A DNA stretch of 39,539 bases from Lysobacteraceae bacterium (GCA_030681035.1 JAUXUI010000008.1:1-39539), one strand, 5' to 3'. Positions 15,586 through 25,686 are shown, numbered from the stretch's first letter. Notes: generated by a model not told the origin, from the letters alone. A program made the numbers and translations.

Positions 15586-15807
15586 ATGCGCATCGTGATT
15601 GTGCTGCTGCTTTCCATTGCGCTCGCTGCCTGCGACAACGGCAGCAGCGCCAACGCCAAGTACTTCGGCGTCGAGCGCAAGGAAATCACCGTGACCGACT
15701 TCAACAAGGGTGCTCTGGCAACAGGCTATCGGGTGCTTTACCAGGGCAGGCAGTACAACTGCCGCATCTACTACGGGGAGGTGGACTGCAAACAACCCGG
15801 CGCCTGA
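15586..15807 (+). CDS. Small lipoprotein of unknown function
   Basis: The 73-residue product begins with a lipoprotein signal peptide, a run of Ile/Val/Leu then LAAC, with Cys17 as the predicted lipidation site. The mature part is about 57 residues with two further cysteines (YNCRIYYGEVDC) that could form a disulfide in the periplasm. CAGGAGA lies 8-10 bases before the ATG, a good site. It resembles the short lipoproteins of unknown role common in Lysobacterales. It is 194 bases upstream of the CRISPR-associated fusion gene on the same strand, but the gap is too large to assume an operon. Confidence 0.65.
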   Translation: MRIVIVLLLSIALAACDNGSSANAKYFGVERKEITVTDFNKGALATGYRVLYQGRQYNCRIYYGEVDCKQPGA

Positions 15808-16001
15808 CCGCCGAGCCGGCAGAGGCGCCCGCTGCGAGGCAAAAGGCAAGCCCCGGGCACGGTGACTCCATCCATCGTGCTGCGTTTGGCGCAGGTCGGC
15901 TAAATGCAGCGGAGCCGACATCAACGTCCTGCCAGGCCAGTTTCCATTACTCCGATGGTCTTGCTACGCTCGGCGCTTGCGTCGTCACAGGGGACAGCAC
16001 C

Positions 16002-17708
16002 ATGACGGTTTACTTCATCACCCGCCATCCGATGACCGAACGTTGGGTGCGTTTTGCCTCGCGCCGCGGCAAGCTGCCGTGGCCGGTGGATGCGGTGCTC
16101 GAGCATCTGGACCCAGTCATCGTGCAGCCGGGCGACGTGGTGATGGGTACCCTGCCGCTGAAGGTGATCGACGCGGTGCTGCAACGTGGCGCGCAGTTCT
16201 GGGCGCTGGACCTGGATGTGCCGCCAGCGCTGCGCGGCAAGGAATTGTCGGCCACCCAGTTGGCGGCTTTCAAGGCGCGCCTCACCCAGTACGAGGTCAA
16301 ATCCATCGACTCGGCCGCGGTCAAGCCGGGCCGTGCGGCACGCGCGCAGGGATCGGGCGCGGTGACCGTGATGCTGGTCAGTGGCGAGATCATGCCCAAC
16401 TACATCGGCTACCGGCATGACCCCACCGCGCAGGTGTACCTGCTGTTCACCAGCAACATGAACGACCGTAAACGGGCATTGACCAAAATGCTGGAGGCGT
16501 TGCCGGCAGACGCACCACAGGTTGTCGCCAGGAAGTTCGAGGACGATAGCTATTCAGCGATGGAGCAGGCGTTTGCGGTAATTCTGGGCAAGTTGGCCGA
16601 TCAGCACGAACGCCTCGTGCTCAACATCACCGGTGGCACCAAGCTGATGGCGATGGCACTGACCCGAGCCGGCCAGCGTCTGGCTGCCAGCGGTGTGCCG
16701 ACCAACATCTGCTATGTGGACACCGGCAAGAAGTGCATCGTCGATCTGGCCAGCGACAAGGTGCAGACCATGATGCCGGTGATCGATGTGCAGGCGGCGA
16801 TATTCGCTACCGGCAAACAGGCAGCGGGTTGCATGAGCGCGACACCCGTGTTCCGTGAATGGATGCGACGCGACGCGCTGGCCGAAGCGCTGCTCAAAGA
16901 CCAAGATACCGCCGCCGGCATGCATGCTCTTGCTGCACACATGCGCAGCGTGCTTGATGGCAAGCAAACCAGCGGCAAGAAAAATCTGCTGCGGATCGAT
17001 CACGAGAGCGCGCGCGACGGCTGCTTCACGGTAATCGGCGAACATCAACGCAGCCTGCTACGAGGTGCGTGGGGTAAACGCCTACTCGACGCCGGGGTGC
17101 TGGCGGCGGCGCCGGTCGATCATGGAAACGGTGTGCATGGAAACGGTGTGGACATCCAGCTCGCCTCGCTGGCGGAAGTGGACTACCTCAGCGGCTCCTG
17201 GCTGGAGGCGTGGGTGGCCGCACAGGTGGAAGCGGTCCGCCCCGACGATTGGGCCGCCGGGGTGCAATTGGGTAGCGGAAGCGGCCGCAACAATGAACTC
17301 GATGTCCTGCTCGCCAGCGGCAACCGCACGCTGGCGATCGAGGTCAAGGCCGGTGATCTCTCGCGCTCCTCCAATGATGGCGTCAGCAAAGCCAGCGACA
17401 CCCTGTACAAGCTCGATTCGATTGGCCACGACTTGGCACGTTACTTTGCCAACAACTGGCTGGTGACGGCGCGTGACATCGACAAGGTCGATAGCGAGCG
17501 CGCAAATGACAAACGCATCACGGTGCTGGCTCTGCGTAAAAACGGCGACAAGTGCGACGGCATCAAGGATTTTCGTGATGCGTTGCGCAAGTGGGTGGAT
17601 TCCGGCCGTGAAGTGCCGGCTGCATCTCCCTTGTTACCGCGGCCGTTGTGTGCGTCAACAGACGCCGAGCGGCTTGGCAAGCATGCGCAGGGAGTTTGGC
17701 AGCGCTGA
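16002..17708 (+). CDS. Csx16 ring-nuclease-like domain fused to Can2/Card1-type CARF-PD-(D/E)XK nuclease
   Basis: The 568-residue protein has three parts. Residues 1-100 match the Csx16 (VVA1548) family: TVYFITRHP, EHLDP (34-38), PGDVVMGTLP (43-52) and the LDVPPALRGKELS segment (71-83). Residues about 121-260 are a DUF1887/Card1-type CARF domain (LVSGEIMPNYIGYRHDP, LLFTSN and NITGGTKLMAMAL at 208-220). Residues about 395-520 are a PD-(D/E)XK nuclease with E432-L-D434 and E447-V-K449. Can2/Card1 proteins cut nucleic acid when cyclic tetra-adenylate from type III CRISPR Cas10 binds the CARF domain. Csx16 proteins are reported to degrade that signal. The start at 16002 follows GGGGA, and the in-frame upstream extension is noise. 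A perfect 15-base tandem duplication encodes two GNGVH-like copies at 374-383. Confidence 0.85.
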   Translation: MTVYFITRHPMTERWVRFASRRGKLPWPVDAVLEHLDPVIVQPGDVVMGTLPLKVIDAVLQRGAQFWALDLDVPPALRGKELSATQLAAFKARLTQYEVKSIDSAAVKPGRAARAQGSGAVTVMLVSGEIMPNYIGYRHDPTAQVYLLFTSNMNDRKRALTKMLEALPADAPQVVARKFEDDSYSAMEQAFAVILGKLADQHERLVLNITGGTKLMAMALTRAGQRLAASGVPTNICYVDTGKKCIVDLASDKVQTMMPVIDVQAAIFATGKQAAGCMSATPVFREWMRRDALAEALLKDQDTAAGMHALAAHMRSVLDGKQTSGKKNLLRIDHESARDGCFTVIGEHQRSLLRGAWGKRLLDAGVLAAAPVDHGNGVHGNGVDIQLASLAEVDYLSGSWLEAWVAAQVEAVRPDDWAAGVQLGSGSGRNNELDVLLASGNRTLAIEVKAGDLSRSSNDGVSKASDTLYKLDSIGHDLARYFANNWLVTARDIDKVDSERANDKRITVLALRKNGDKCDGIKDFRDALRKWVDSGREVPAASPLLPRPLCASTDAERLGKHAQGVWQR

Positions 17709-17881
17709 AGCGAACGCCCGCACCGCACGTGTGTCAAGCCAGCGGACACGCTTGCCGAATCGAAATGCCCGGCGCGTGGTCGGGTATGCTGGCCCTGCCG
17801 GCGAAAACCTTGCGAAAGCTTCGCGCGCAGAGCCTGCCCCAGACGTGATCCGGAGCGTGCTTCCAGCGGTGATGCCGTGCC

Positions 17882-18487
17882 TTATTTTCGGTGCCGCTGC
17901 GCCAGCACCGCCACCGCATCGGCCAGCCCGAGGCCGCGCGCGCGCAGCAGTACCAGCAGGTGATAGATCAGATCGGCGGATTCGCCGAGCAGGGCTTCAT
18001 CATCCTGCGCCACCGCCGCGAGCGCGGTTTCCACGCCCTCCTCGCCCACTTTCTGCGCGATGCGACGCACGCCGGCGGCGAACAGCTTGCCGGTGTAGCT
18101 GTCCGGCGGCGCGTCGATGGCGCGATCCTTCACCAGCGCATCGAGCGTGACAAGGAAATTCTCCGGCGCATCGGGGAAACAGCTCGGGCGGCCGAGGTGA
18201 CAGGTCGGGCCGTGCGGTAACGCCTGCACCAGCAGGGTGTCGTGGTCGCAATCGCTTTCGATGCGAACCAGATCGAGCACGTGCCCCGAGGTTTCGCCCT
18301 TGGTCCACAGACAATCGCGACTGCGGCTGTAGAAGGTCAGCTTGCCGGTTGCCAGCGTTTGCTCCAGCGCGGCGCGATTCATATAGCCCAGCATCAGCAC
18401 CTGGCCGCTGCCCGCGTGCTGCACGATGGCCGGCAACAGGCCGTCCTGCTTGGCGAACGCCAGCGCTTCGATTTCGTCAGCGTGCAT
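17882..18487 (-). CDS. hisI: Bifunctional phosphoribosyl-AMP cyclohydrolase / phosphoribosyl-ATP pyrophosphatase
   Basis: The 201-residue protein carries HisI in the N-terminal half ([32 protein letters not shown] zinc-binding residues) and HisE in the C-terminal half ([26 protein letters not shown]). It catalyses steps 2 and 3 of histidine biosynthesis. It is the last gene of the operon and overlaps hisF by 11 bases. The start is ATG 18487. No terminator hairpin is obvious in the 170-base gap before the CRISPR-associated fusion gene, which converges on it. Confidence 0.97.
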   Translation of the reverse strand: MHADEIEALAFAKQDGLLPAIVQHAGSGQVLMLGYMNRAALEQTLATGKLTFYSRSRDCLWTKGETSGHVLDLVRIESDCDHDTLLVQALPHGPTCHLGRPSCFPDAPENFLVTLDALVKDRAIDAPPDSYTGKLFAAGVRRIAQKVGEEGVETALAAVAQDDEALLGESADLIYHLLVLLRARGLGLADAVAVLAQRHRK

Positions 18488-19268
18488 CGGCAGTCTCCAC
18501 CGGTCGAACTGTGATGCCACGGCCCGCCAGATAATGCTTGAGCGCCGGGATGGCGATCTCGCCGGAATGAAATACGCTGGCAGCCAGCGCCGCATCGACA
18601 TCCGCCTTGGCAAACACGTCGGCAAAATGCGGCATCGCGCCGGCACCGCCGGAGGCCACCAGCGGCACCCGACACAATGCGCGCGCGGCCTGCAACTGCG
18701 CCAGGTCGTAGCCGCCGCGCACGCCGTCGGTGCCCATGCAGTTGAGCACGATCTCGCCGGCACCGCGCTGTTGCGCCTCGGCCAACCAGTCGAGCGTGCG
18801 CATCGGCAACGCACGGGTGCGCGCGGGATCACCGGTGAACTGGCGCACCCGCCATTCGCCATCGTCGTCGCGCAGGCTGTCGATGCCCACCACCACGCAT
18901 TGCACGCCGAACGCGGCGGCCAGTTCGTCAATCAATTCGGGTCGTTCCAGCGCCGGGGTGTTGATGGAAATCTTGTCGGCACCGGCATGCAGCACCGCGC
19001 GCGCATCGGCGACGCTGCGGATGCCGCCGGCCACGCAGAACGGGATGTCGATCAGGCGCGCCACCCGCTCCACCCAGCGCCGATCCACGGTGCGTTGTTC
19101 GGGGCTGGCGGTGATGTCGTAGAACACCAGCTCGTCGGCGCCCTCATCGCGATAGCGCAGCGCCAGTTCCTCGATCGCGCCGACCACCACGTGATCGCGA
19201 AAACGCACGCCCTTGACCACCATGCCATCGCGCACGTCCAGACACGGGATCAGACGGCGGCTCAGCAT
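18477..19268 (-). CDS. hisF: Imidazole glycerol phosphate synthase cyclase subunit
   Basis: The 263-residue (beta/alpha)8 barrel has the catalytic aspartates Asp11 (IPCLDV) and Asp130 (VVVGID), both at the standard HisF positions, and phosphate-binding GGI and GGAG motifs. It pairs with HisH to make imidazole glycerol phosphate and AICAR from PRFAR and ammonia. It overlaps hisA by 7 bases and hisI by 11 bases, consistent with translational coupling. Confidence 0.98.
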   Translation of the reverse strand: MLSRRLIPCLDVRDGMVVKGVRFRDHVVVGAIEELALRYRDEGADELVFYDITASPEQRTVDRRWVERVARLIDIPFCVAGGIRSVADARAVLHAGADKISINTPALERPELIDELAAAFGVQCVVVGIDSLRDDDGEWRVRQFTGDPARTRALPMRTLDWLAEAQQRGAGEIVLNCMGTDGVRGGYDLAQLQAARALCRVPLVASGGAGAMPHFADVFAKADVDAALAASVFHSGEIAIPALKHYLAGRGITVRPVETADAR

Positions 19269-19996
19269 GTCAGTGCCTGCGCCAATTCGAGGCGGCCTTC
19301 CAGCAACGCCTTGCCGAGCACCACGCCAGCACAACCGCTGGCGCGTGCGGCGATCACGTCGTCCAGATCGCGCACGCCACCCGACGCCTGCACCGCCAGT
19401 GCCGGCAGGCGGCCCAGCAGATGCTGGTACAGCGATTGGTTGGGGCCGGACAACATGCCATCGCGGGCGATGTCGGTACACAGCAGGTGGCGCAGGCCGA
19501 CATCGGCATAGGCGGCCGCCAACGTATCGAGATCGCGCTCGCCGTCTTCGGTCCAGCCATGCACCGGCAGCCGCCAGTTGCCTTGCGCGTCCTGACGGGT
19601 ATCGAGTGCGACGGTGATGCGTTCGGCGCCGAATCGGGCGATCCAGCCGGCGACCGTGTCGGGCTCGCGCACCGCGAGCGAGCCGATCACCACCCGCTGC
19701 GCACCGGCATCGAGCAGTTGCGCGACATCGCCCGCGCTGCGCACGCCGCCGCCGGTCTGCACCTTCAACGCGGTGTGTGTCGCCAACGCCTTCAGCAACG
19801 GCAACAAGGTGTAGCCACCGGCGCGCGCGGCATCCAGATCGACCAGATGCAGCCATTGCGCGCCCGCATCAGCGTAGCGTTGCGCCTGCGCCTGCGGATC
19901 GTCGCCATAGGTGGTCTGCCGCGCGTAGTCGCCCTGCGCCAGCCGCACCACCTTGCCGTTGCGCACATCGATGGCGGGATAGATGGTGAAGCTCAT
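19262..19996 (-). CDS. hisA: ProFAR isomerase
   Basis: The 244-residue (beta/alpha)8 barrel begins [19 protein letters not shown] with the first catalytic Asp at residue 10 and the second in VALDTR. GGGVRS and GGVRD phosphate-binding loops are present. It isomerises ProFAR to PRFAR. The start is ATG 19996. In the uninterrupted ancestor this ATG probably overlapped the hisH stop as ATGA. Here 175 bases separate them because an element has been inserted (20002-20171). The bases just upstream of the new ATG, CGGGGTTGGC, contain a poor ribosome-binding site. Confidence 0.97.
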   Translation of the reverse strand: MSFTIYPAIDVRNGKVVRLAQGDYARQTTYGDDPQAQAQRYADAGAQWLHLVDLDAARAGGYTLLPLLKALATHTALKVQTGGGVRSAGDVAQLLDAGAQRVVIGSLAVREPDTVAGWIARFGAERITVALDTRQDAQGNWRLPVHGWTEDGERDLDTLAAAYADVGLRHLLCTDIARDGMLSGPNQSLYQHLLGRLPALAVQASGGVRDLDDVIAARASGCAGVVLGKALLEGRLELAQALTC

Positions 19997-20180
19997 GCCA
20001 ACCCCGAGTGACACTTGTTTAGCGCCGTCATGCCCGTCCCCGATTAAAGCATTCGAGGACAGGCTACAGCGGGCATCCAGCGCCTCGCTCCTGTCAATTT
20101 CTTGAAGCCACTGGATTTCCGCTTTCGCGGGAATGACGAGCCGAGGGAGCTCTGGCTTGCGCGGGTGCCATTCATGCCAA
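19993..20180. mobile_element. 170-bp palindromic element inserted between hisH and hisA, with 9-bp direct repeats
   Basis: TCATGCCAA occurs at 19993-20001 and again at 20172-20180, flanking a 170-bp insert (20002-20171). On the minus strand this is TTGGCATGA, which holds the hisH stop and the hisA start. It looks like a target-site duplication that split an ancestral ATGA overlap. The insert carries CGTCATGCCCG and GCGGGCATCCAG on one side and CTGGATTTCCGC and GCGGGAATGACG on the other, so it belongs to the same palindromic family as 9645-9742. It encodes no protein. Confidence 0.8.
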
Positions 20181-20771
20181 TCCCCTTTCGATGAAATTAT
20201 GCAGCACACGCGCGCCGGTACTGGCCGAGCGTTCGGGATGAAATTGCGCGCCCGCCACATGGCCGCGTTGCACCATCGCCGCGAAGCGTTGGCCGTGGCA
20301 GCACACGGCGATGCAATCGTCGGTCACCGGCGCGGCGTAGCTATGCACGAAGTAGGCCTGCGCGCCGTTGCCGATGCCGTCGAGCAGCGACACGTCGCGC
20401 ACGGGTTCCAGCGTGTTCCAGCCCATGTGCGGCACGCGCACACCGGGCGCATCGGGCAGCAGCCCTACCCGCCCCGGCAACAGGCCCAGACACGGCGTAT
20501 CGCCTTCGTCGGAGACATCGAACAGCAACTGCATGCCCAGACAGATGCCGAGCAGCGGCGCGGCGATCTCGCGCAGGGTCTGCACCAGATTCAACTCGCG
20601 CAATCGCGCCATCGCCGGTGCCGCCGCACCGACACCGGGCAGGATCACCCGCTCGGCCGACCGGATCACCGCCGCATCGCCGGTCAACTCGGCTTCCACC
20701 CCGAGCCGCTGCAAGGCAAAACACACCGAGGCGATATTGGCGCCGCCGGAGTCGACCACCGCGACCTTCAC
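20172..20771 (-). CDS. hisH: Imidazole glycerol phosphate synthase glutaminase subunit
   Basis: The 199-residue class I glutamine amidotransferase has the triad Cys77 (LLGICLGMQ), His178 and Glu180 (QFHPE). It supplies ammonia to HisF. I use a GTG start at 20771 because the protein then opens [16 protein letters not shown] as in the family. An upstream ATG frame runs into hisB. The GTGA at 20768-20771 overlaps the hisB stop, so translation is likely coupled. Confidence 0.96.
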   Translation of the reverse strand: MKVAVVDSGGANIASVCFALQRLGVEAELTGDAAVIRSAERVILPGVGAAAPAMARLRELNLVQTLREIAAPLLGICLGMQLLFDVSDEGDTPCLGLLPGRVGLLPDAPGVRVPHMGWNTLEPVRDVSLLDGIGNGAQAYFVHSYAAPVTDDCIAVCCHGQRFAAMVQRGHVAGAQFHPERSASTGARVLHNFIERGLA

Positions 20772-21859
20772 AGTTGACCCTTGGTGCTGGGCAGCTCGCT
20801 GCCGCTGCGCGCGATGGCAACGCGCAACGCACGCGCCACCGCCTTGAAACACGCCTCGACCATGTGATGCGCATTGTCGCCACGCACGCTCAGATGCAGA
20901 TTGAGGCCGGCGGCATCGCATAGCGAGCGGAAGAAATGCGGTACCAGTTCGGTGGCGAGGCCACCGACCTGCTGGCGCGGAAACACGCCATCGAATACGA
21001 AATACGCGCGTCCGGAAAGATCCAGCGCCACGCTCGCCAGCGCCTCGTCCATCGGCAATCGCAATTCCACCCGTTCGCCATCGGCATCGGCCTGGCCATA
21101 GCGCGCGATACCGCGTTTGTCGCCGAGCGCGCGGCGCAATGCCTCACCGAGCGCCAGCGCGCAGTCCTCGACAGTGTGGTGTTCGTCGATGTGCAGATCG
21201 CCCGCGCAGCGCAGCTCCAGCGCGAAGCCACCGTGCTTGCCGATCTGTTCGAGCATGTGATCGAAGAAGCCGATACCGGTGTGCGCTTGCGGGTCGCCCA
21301 CGCGATCCAGATCGACGCTGACGCGGATGTCGGTCTCGCGGGTCGTGCGCTGCACTCGCGCGGTGCGCGGTGCATCGGCCAGCAGATGCGCGATCTGCGC
21401 CCAATCGTGGTGGCCCGGCCCGAAGCGCAGCCCGCGACACCCCAGATTGCTCGCCAGTTGCATGTCGGTTTCGCGATCGCCGATCACCACGCTGGCGGCC
21501 AGATCGATGTCGCGATCGCGCAGGTAATGCAGCAGCATGCCGATGCCGGGCTTGCGGGTGGGGGCGTTGTCGTGTTCGAAGTGCGGATCGATCAGCACCT
21601 CGCGCAACACGATGCCCTGCGAGGCGAGGATTTGCAGCAGCAACGCCTGCGGCCCTTCGAAAGCGTCACGGGGAAAACTGGCCGTGCCAAGACCATCCTG
21701 ATTGCTCACCATCACGAACTGGTAGCCGGCATCGCGAATGCGCAGCAGTGCCGGAATCACACCTTCGACCAGACGGAACTTGGCGTAACTGTCGATCTGG
21801 AAATCGGCCGGTTCTTCGATCAGCACGCCGTCGCGGTCGAGAAACGCAATACGGGTCAT
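20768..21859 (-). CDS. hisB: Bifunctional histidinol-phosphatase / imidazoleglycerol-phosphate dehydratase
   Basis: The 363-residue protein has an N-terminal HAD-type phosphatase (FLDRDGV with Asp8 and Asp10, KPGIGML, GDRETDM) and a C-terminal dehydratase from about residue 165 ([46 protein letters not shown], ending [11 protein letters not shown]). The fused form is typical of Enterobacteria and Lysobacterales. It carries out steps 7 and 9 of the pathway. It overlaps hisC by 4 bases (ATGA) and hisH by 4 bases. Confidence 0.97.
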   Translation of the reverse strand: MTRIAFLDRDGVLIEEPADFQIDSYAKFRLVEGVIPALLRIRDAGYQFVMVSNQDGLGTASFPRDAFEGPQALLLQILASQGIVLREVLIDPHFEHDNAPTRKPGIGMLLHYLRDRDIDLAASVVIGDRETDMQLASNLGCRGLRFGPGHHDWAQIAHLLADAPRTARVQRTTRETDIRVSVDLDRVGDPQAHTGIGFFDHMLEQIGKHGGFALELRCAGDLHIDEHHTVEDCALALGEALRRALGDKRGIARYGQADADGERVELRLPMDEALASVALDLSGRAYFVFDGVFPRQQVGGLATELVPHFFRSLCDAAGLNLHLSVRGDNAHHMVEACFKAVARALRVAIARSGSELPSTKGQL

Positions 21860-22953
21860 GCGCTGACTCCTGCCGTGCGGATCGACGTACCCAGTGCGGC
21901 CAGCACCAGATCGTTTTCGGCCGCGCTGCCGATGCTGATGCGTAGCGCGTCGCCCAACTGCGGCTGCGCGCGCATATCGCGCACCATGATGCCCGCCGCC
22001 AGCAAACGCGCGAAAGCGGCCTCGGCGTCGACGAAACGCAGCAGCAAATAGTTACCCTGCGAGGGATACACGCGGCGCACACCGGCACAGCCGGGCAACG
22101 CGGCCAGCAGGCGTTCACGCTCGCTGATGACCAGCGCCACGCGCGCCCGGGTGATCGCCAATGCTTCGGGCGCCAGCGCCGCCAGCGCCAGCTCGACGCA
22201 GGGCGTCGGCAACGGATACGGCGCCTGGCAGTTGCGCAGCATCGCGATCAGCGCCGGATCGGCGATCAGGGTGCCGACGCGCGCCGCTGCCAGCGCATGC
22301 GCCTTGGACAGCGTGCGCAGCACCGCGATATTGCCGTGTTCGGCCAGCAACGTGGTCGCCGACGCCTGCGCACTGAACTCGCCATAGGCTTCGTCCACCA
22401 CCACCAGTGCCTGCCCGCGCAGGGCGTTTGCCAGCGTGGCGATGGCATCGAACGCGAGGCCCTGCCCGGTCGGGTTGGCGGGCGAACACAGGAACACCAG
22501 CCGCGCGTTGCCGTGCAGCGCCGCATCGGCGATCGCGGCCATGTCGGTGCTGAAGCCGGCCTCGCCATCGCGCAACGGCACTTCGATCAACGGCGCGTTC
22601 TGCAGCCGCGCGCACACCGCGTACATGCCGAATACCGGCGGCGTAGCGATCACCGCGTCCACGCCGGGACGGCACAACGCGCGTACCAGCAAGTCGATCG
22701 CCTCATCACTGCCGCGTCCGATCAGCAATTGCCCAACGCTGACGCCGTACAGTTCCGCCAGTGCTGCGCGCAAGGCCTGCGGCTGCGGCTCGGGATAACG
22801 GCGGCAATGCGCGTCGGAATCGGCCGGATTGGGCCACGGATTCTCATTGGCGTTGAGCCACACGGTTGCCGGCATCGTGGCGCTGCGCCGCGCCGATGAA
22901 TAGCCGGCGAATCCGCGCAAATCCGGGCGCAGCAGGTCGAGCAACTCGCTCAT
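21856..22953 (-). CDS. hisC: Histidinol-phosphate aminotransferase
   Basis: The 365-residue PLP enzyme has the aminotransferase class I/II fold with [36 protein letters not shown] and Lys217 ([14 protein letters not shown]) as the Schiff-base lysine. It converts imidazole acetol phosphate to histidinol phosphate. The start at ATG 22953 fits the family and gives an ATGA overlap with the hisD stop. Longer frames to 23169 overlap hisD and are rejected. Confidence 0.97.
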   Translation of the reverse strand: MSELLDLLRPDLRGFAGYSSARRSATMPATVWLNANENPWPNPADSDAHCRRYPEPQPQALRAALAELYGVSVGQLLIGRGSDEAIDLLVRALCRPGVDAVIATPPVFGMYAVCARLQNAPLIEVPLRDGEAGFSTDMAAIADAALHGNARLVFLCSPANPTGQGLAFDAIATLANALRGQALVVVDEAYGEFSAQASATTLLAEHGNIAVLRTLSKAHALAAARVGTLIADPALIAMLRNCQAPYPLPTPCVELALAALAPEALAITRARVALVISERERLLAALPGCAGVRRVYPSQGNYLLLRFVDAEAAFARLLAAGIMVRDMRAQPQLGDALRISIGSAAENDLVLAALGTSIRTAGVSA

Positions 22954-24269
22954 TGCCCGCTCCCCACGCCCATGCGCAGCCGCACCGCCTGCGCATGGGC
23001 ATGCAAACCTTCCGCTTCGGCGATGCGCAGCGCGCACGGGCCGATTTGCGCAATGCCCTGCGCGCTCACCGCCTGCACGCTGATGCTTTTCTGGAAACTC
23101 GCCACGCTGACACCGCTGTAAGCGCGCGCGGCGCCACCGGTGGGCAACACGTGGTTGGTGCCGCTGCAATAATCGCCCAGCGCCTCCGCTGCATAGTCGC
23201 CCAAAAACACCGAACCGGCGCTACGCACCTGATCGAGCCACGCACGCGGCTCGCGCAGCGCCAGTATCAGATGCTCGGGTGCGTAACGATTGCTGATCAC
23301 AAAGGCTTCGTCCAACGACGGCACCGCGATCAGGCGCGCATGCGCCAGCGCCTTTTCCGCGATCTGCACACGCGGCAGCAATGCCAGTTGCCGACCGATC
23401 TCGATGGCGACCGCATCGAGCAATTCGCTGCTGTCGCTGAGCAGCAGCACCTGTGAATCAGGGCCGTGCTCGGCCTGCGACAACAGATCGGCAGCGACAA
23501 ATGCGGGATTGGCGCCGGCATCGGCGATCACCAGCACTTCCGAAGGGCCGGCCGGCATGTCGATCGCCGGGCCATCTTCAGCGCTGCTCACCGCCTGCTT
23601 GGCGGCAGTGACCCAGGTGTTGCCGGGGCCGAACAACTTGTCGCAACGCGGCACGCTGGCAGTGCCGATTGCCATCGCGGCAATCGCCTGCGCACCGCCG
23701 AGCTTGAACACCGTATCGATAGCGCACAATTGTGCGGCGTACAACACCGCCGGATCGACCGTGCCATCAGCGCGTGGCGGCGAGCACAGCACCACCTGCG
23801 TGCAACCCGCCAGTGTTGCCGGTACGCCCAGCATCAAGGCGGTGGATGGCAGCGGTGCCGAACCCGCCGGAACATACAAGCCAACCCGCGCGATTGGACG
23901 GATCACGCGGCCGCAGCGCACCCCCGGCGCGGTATCGATTTCAAACTCCGCGCTCATGCCGGCGCGATGCCAGGCGATGAGGCGCTCGCGCGCCTCGGCC
24001 AGCGCCTGCTTGAGTGCGTCATCGATTTGCGCCGCAGCGGCACTGAACTCATCGGCGCTCACCTGCAAGCTGTCGAGTTCGACGCCATCGAAACGCCGAG
24101 TCAACGCCTTGAGCGCGTAATCGCCATCGGCGTACACTTGCGCGATGGTGCGCTGCACGCCGTCGCGCACGCTGTCAGCGATGCGCAGCGTCGGCCGCTG
24201 CAATGCTTCGCAGCGGCCGGCTTCGTCGAGCCCGCTCCAGTCGAGCCTGTTCCAGTCAATGCGCTTCAT
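22950..24269 (-). CDS. hisD: Histidinol dehydrogenase
   Basis: The 439-residue protein contains [42 protein letters not shown] and NRYAPEHL, with zinc-ligand Gln/His in the SQAEH region and the C-terminal [17 protein letters not shown]. It oxidises histidinol to histidine in two NAD-dependent steps. The start is ATG 24269, overlapping the hisG stop by 4 bases. Upstream residues in the longer frame are hisG antisense-frame noise. Confidence 0.97.
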   Translation of the reverse strand: MKRIDWNRLDWSGLDEAGRCEALQRPTLRIADSVRDGVQRTIAQVYADGDYALKALTRRFDGVELDSLQVSADEFSAAAAQIDDALKQALAEARERLIAWHRAGMSAEFEIDTAPGVRCGRVIRPIARVGLYVPAGSAPLPSTALMLGVPATLAGCTQVVLCSPPRADGTVDPAVLYAAQLCAIDTVFKLGGAQAIAAMAIGTASVPRCDKLFGPGNTWVTAAKQAVSSAEDGPAIDMPAGPSEVLVIADAGANPAFVAADLLSQAEHGPDSQVLLLSDSSELLDAVAIEIGRQLALLPRVQIAEKALAHARLIAVPSLDEAFVISNRYAPEHLILALREPRAWLDQVRSAGSVFLGDYAAEALGDYCSGTNHVLPTGGAARAYSGVSVASFQKSISVQAVSAQGIAQIGPCALRIAEAEGLHAHAQAVRLRMGVGSGQ

Positions 24270-25165
24270 GCCAGCATCCGCTCCACCGGCAACACCAGCA
24301 CGCCACGCGCGCCGGCACGTTTCATGTCTTCCAGCCGCTGCCAGGTCAATGCGGTGCGGCATACCGCCTGCAGGGCCACTTCGGCGTGTTCGCCGTCGAG
24401 GCTGAGCACCGTCGGCGCATCGGCATCGGGCAGCAGCTTGAGCAATTCCGGCAACGCCGATCGCGCCGCCTGGAACATCACCAGCTTGCTGTCGCGTACG
24501 CTGAGCACCCCATCGAGACGGCGCAACAACAGCGCCGCCAATTCGCTGCGGGCATCTTCGAATGGCTCGGCCGGTGCCACCAGCACCGCCTCGCTTTGAA
24601 AAATAACCACCGCTTCGCGCAATTGATTGGCGAGCAAGGTGGCACCGCTGGAAACCAGATCGCAGATCGCATCGGCCTTGCCCAGACGCGGCGCGATTTC
24701 CACCGACCCCGACAGCTCAACGACTTCGGCATCCACATCCTGATCGCGCAACCAGCGACCGAGCAACTGCGGGTAACTGGTGGCAACGCGTTTACCGGCG
24801 AGGTCGCCCGGCCCACTCCATTCCCATTCCTGCGGCACCGCCACCGACAAGCGGCAGCCACCAAAACCGAGCTGGCGAATCGCCTGATACGCGGCTGGCA
24901 AGCCTTGCTGCTGGCGCGCCACTGCCTGCTCTTCCAGCACGTTGTTGCCGACCACGCCGAGGTCGCAAACGCCATCGGCGATCAGCCCGGGGATGTCGTC
25001 ATCGCGCACCAGCAGCAGATCGATCGGTAGCGATTCACCGAAACAAAACAGACGATCACGACTTTCGCGAAACGCCAAGCCGGCGCGTTCCAGCAGATCA
25101 CGCGCTGGCGCAGACAGGCGACCTGATTTTTGAATGGCAATACGTAGACGGTCACGCGACTTCAT
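24266..25165 (-). CDS. hisG: ATP phosphoribosyltransferase, long form
   Basis: The 299-residue protein is the long HisG form. It has catalytic domains with [32 protein letters not shown] and the PRPP loop [28 protein letters not shown], and a C-terminal ACT-like regulatory domain from about residue 225 that mediates histidine feedback. It needs no HisZ, and none is seen. It catalyses the first committed step, and its gene follows the yerC-like gene after an 86-base gap. The start at ATG 25165 begins [17 protein letters not shown]. Confidence 0.97.
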   Translation of the reverse strand: MKSRDRLRIAIQKSGRLSAPARDLLERAGLAFRESRDRLFCFGESLPIDLLLVRDDDIPGLIADGVCDLGVVGNNVLEEQAVARQQQGLPAAYQAIRQLGFGGCRLSVAVPQEWEWSGPGDLAGKRVATSYPQLLGRWLRDQDVDAEVVELSGSVEIAPRLGKADAICDLVSSGATLLANQLREAVVIFQSEAVLVAPAEPFEDARSELAALLLRRLDGVLSVRDSKLVMFQAARSALPELLKLLPDADAPTVLSLDGEHAEVALQAVCRTALTWQRLEDMKRAGARGVLVLPVERMLA

Positions 25166-25251
25166 GGGGTTTCCAAGAGATTGGAGCCAGCAGGTTCGGG
25201 GGTGGGTCAGTGCAGCGAAACATCGTCATGCTCAGGGAAACTCTGTGGCTG

Positions 25252-25581
25252 TCATTGCGAGGATTTGTCGGGGCCATCCGTGGCAAGTTGATTCAACGCG
25301 TGGCGATAGCCACCGCTGCCCATCTCAAGACAACGGGCAACGCGGCCAATGGTGGTGACACTGACGGCGGTTCGATCATGGATGTCGCGATAGGCGGCGC
25401 CTTCAATCAACAACGGCACCACCCGCCAGCGATCTGCCAGCGCCTGCAATTCCGCCGGTGTACAAAGATCGATCAGAAACGCGCGCATCCGGGTTGGCGT
25501 GTCCAGCGCCAACAGGGCTTGCACTAGCCCATCCAGGGCCCGGTTGTCGCCAGCCGCCGGTTTGATTGAACGTTTTTTCAT
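25252..25581 (-). CDS. YerC/TrpR-like DNA-binding protein heading the his operon
   Basis: The 109-residue protein has the TrpR-like helix-turn-helix with DLCTPAELQALADRW and VSVTTIGRVARCLEMGSGGY, the signature of the YerC/YecD family (SRVNRCLNYGxGGY in relatives). TrpR is a tryptophan repressor. YerC-family members often sit beside his genes and are thought to regulate them. I take ATG 25581 (MKKRS) as the start. A TTG start at 25602 is possible but has no better ribosome-binding site. It is first in the his operon, so it may control its own transcription and that of the downstream genes. Confidence 0.8.
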   Translation of the reverse strand: MKKRSIKPAAGDNRALDGLVQALLALDTPTRMRAFLIDLCTPAELQALADRWRVVPLLIEGAAYRDIHDRTAVSVTTIGRVARCLEMGSGGYRHALNQLATDGPDKSSQ

Positions 25582-25615
25582 GCCAAGCCCGAGTCGTGTC
25601 AATGTACTAATGCGC

Positions 25616-25628
25616 TGTTACGTTAACA
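25616..25628. promoter_or_regulatory. TGTTA-CGT-TAACA dyad upstream of the his operon
   Basis: TGTTACGTTAACA is a perfect 5-bp inverted repeat around CGT, 35 bases before the proposed start of the yerC-like gene. A near TGTACTAAT (25602-25611) resembles half of a TrpR-type CTAGTAC operator. These may bind the product of the first gene. No clear -10/-35 pair was identified, so the call is tentative. Confidence 0.35.
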
Positions 25629-25686
25629 CGGCATGAAATCTCGGTCAAACCGCAGCTGAACTGGCGCATCGGGCCAGGCTACCGGT

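Noticed and set aside
15258-16001. A 248-codon in-frame N-terminal extension of the Csx16 fusion gene
   Set aside because: The extension is Arg/Ala-rich noise, crosses the lipoprotein gene in another frame, and the Csx16 domain starts naturally at 16002.
21139-21945. Plus-strand frames antisense to hisB and hisC
   Set aside because: Shadows of well-supported his genes.
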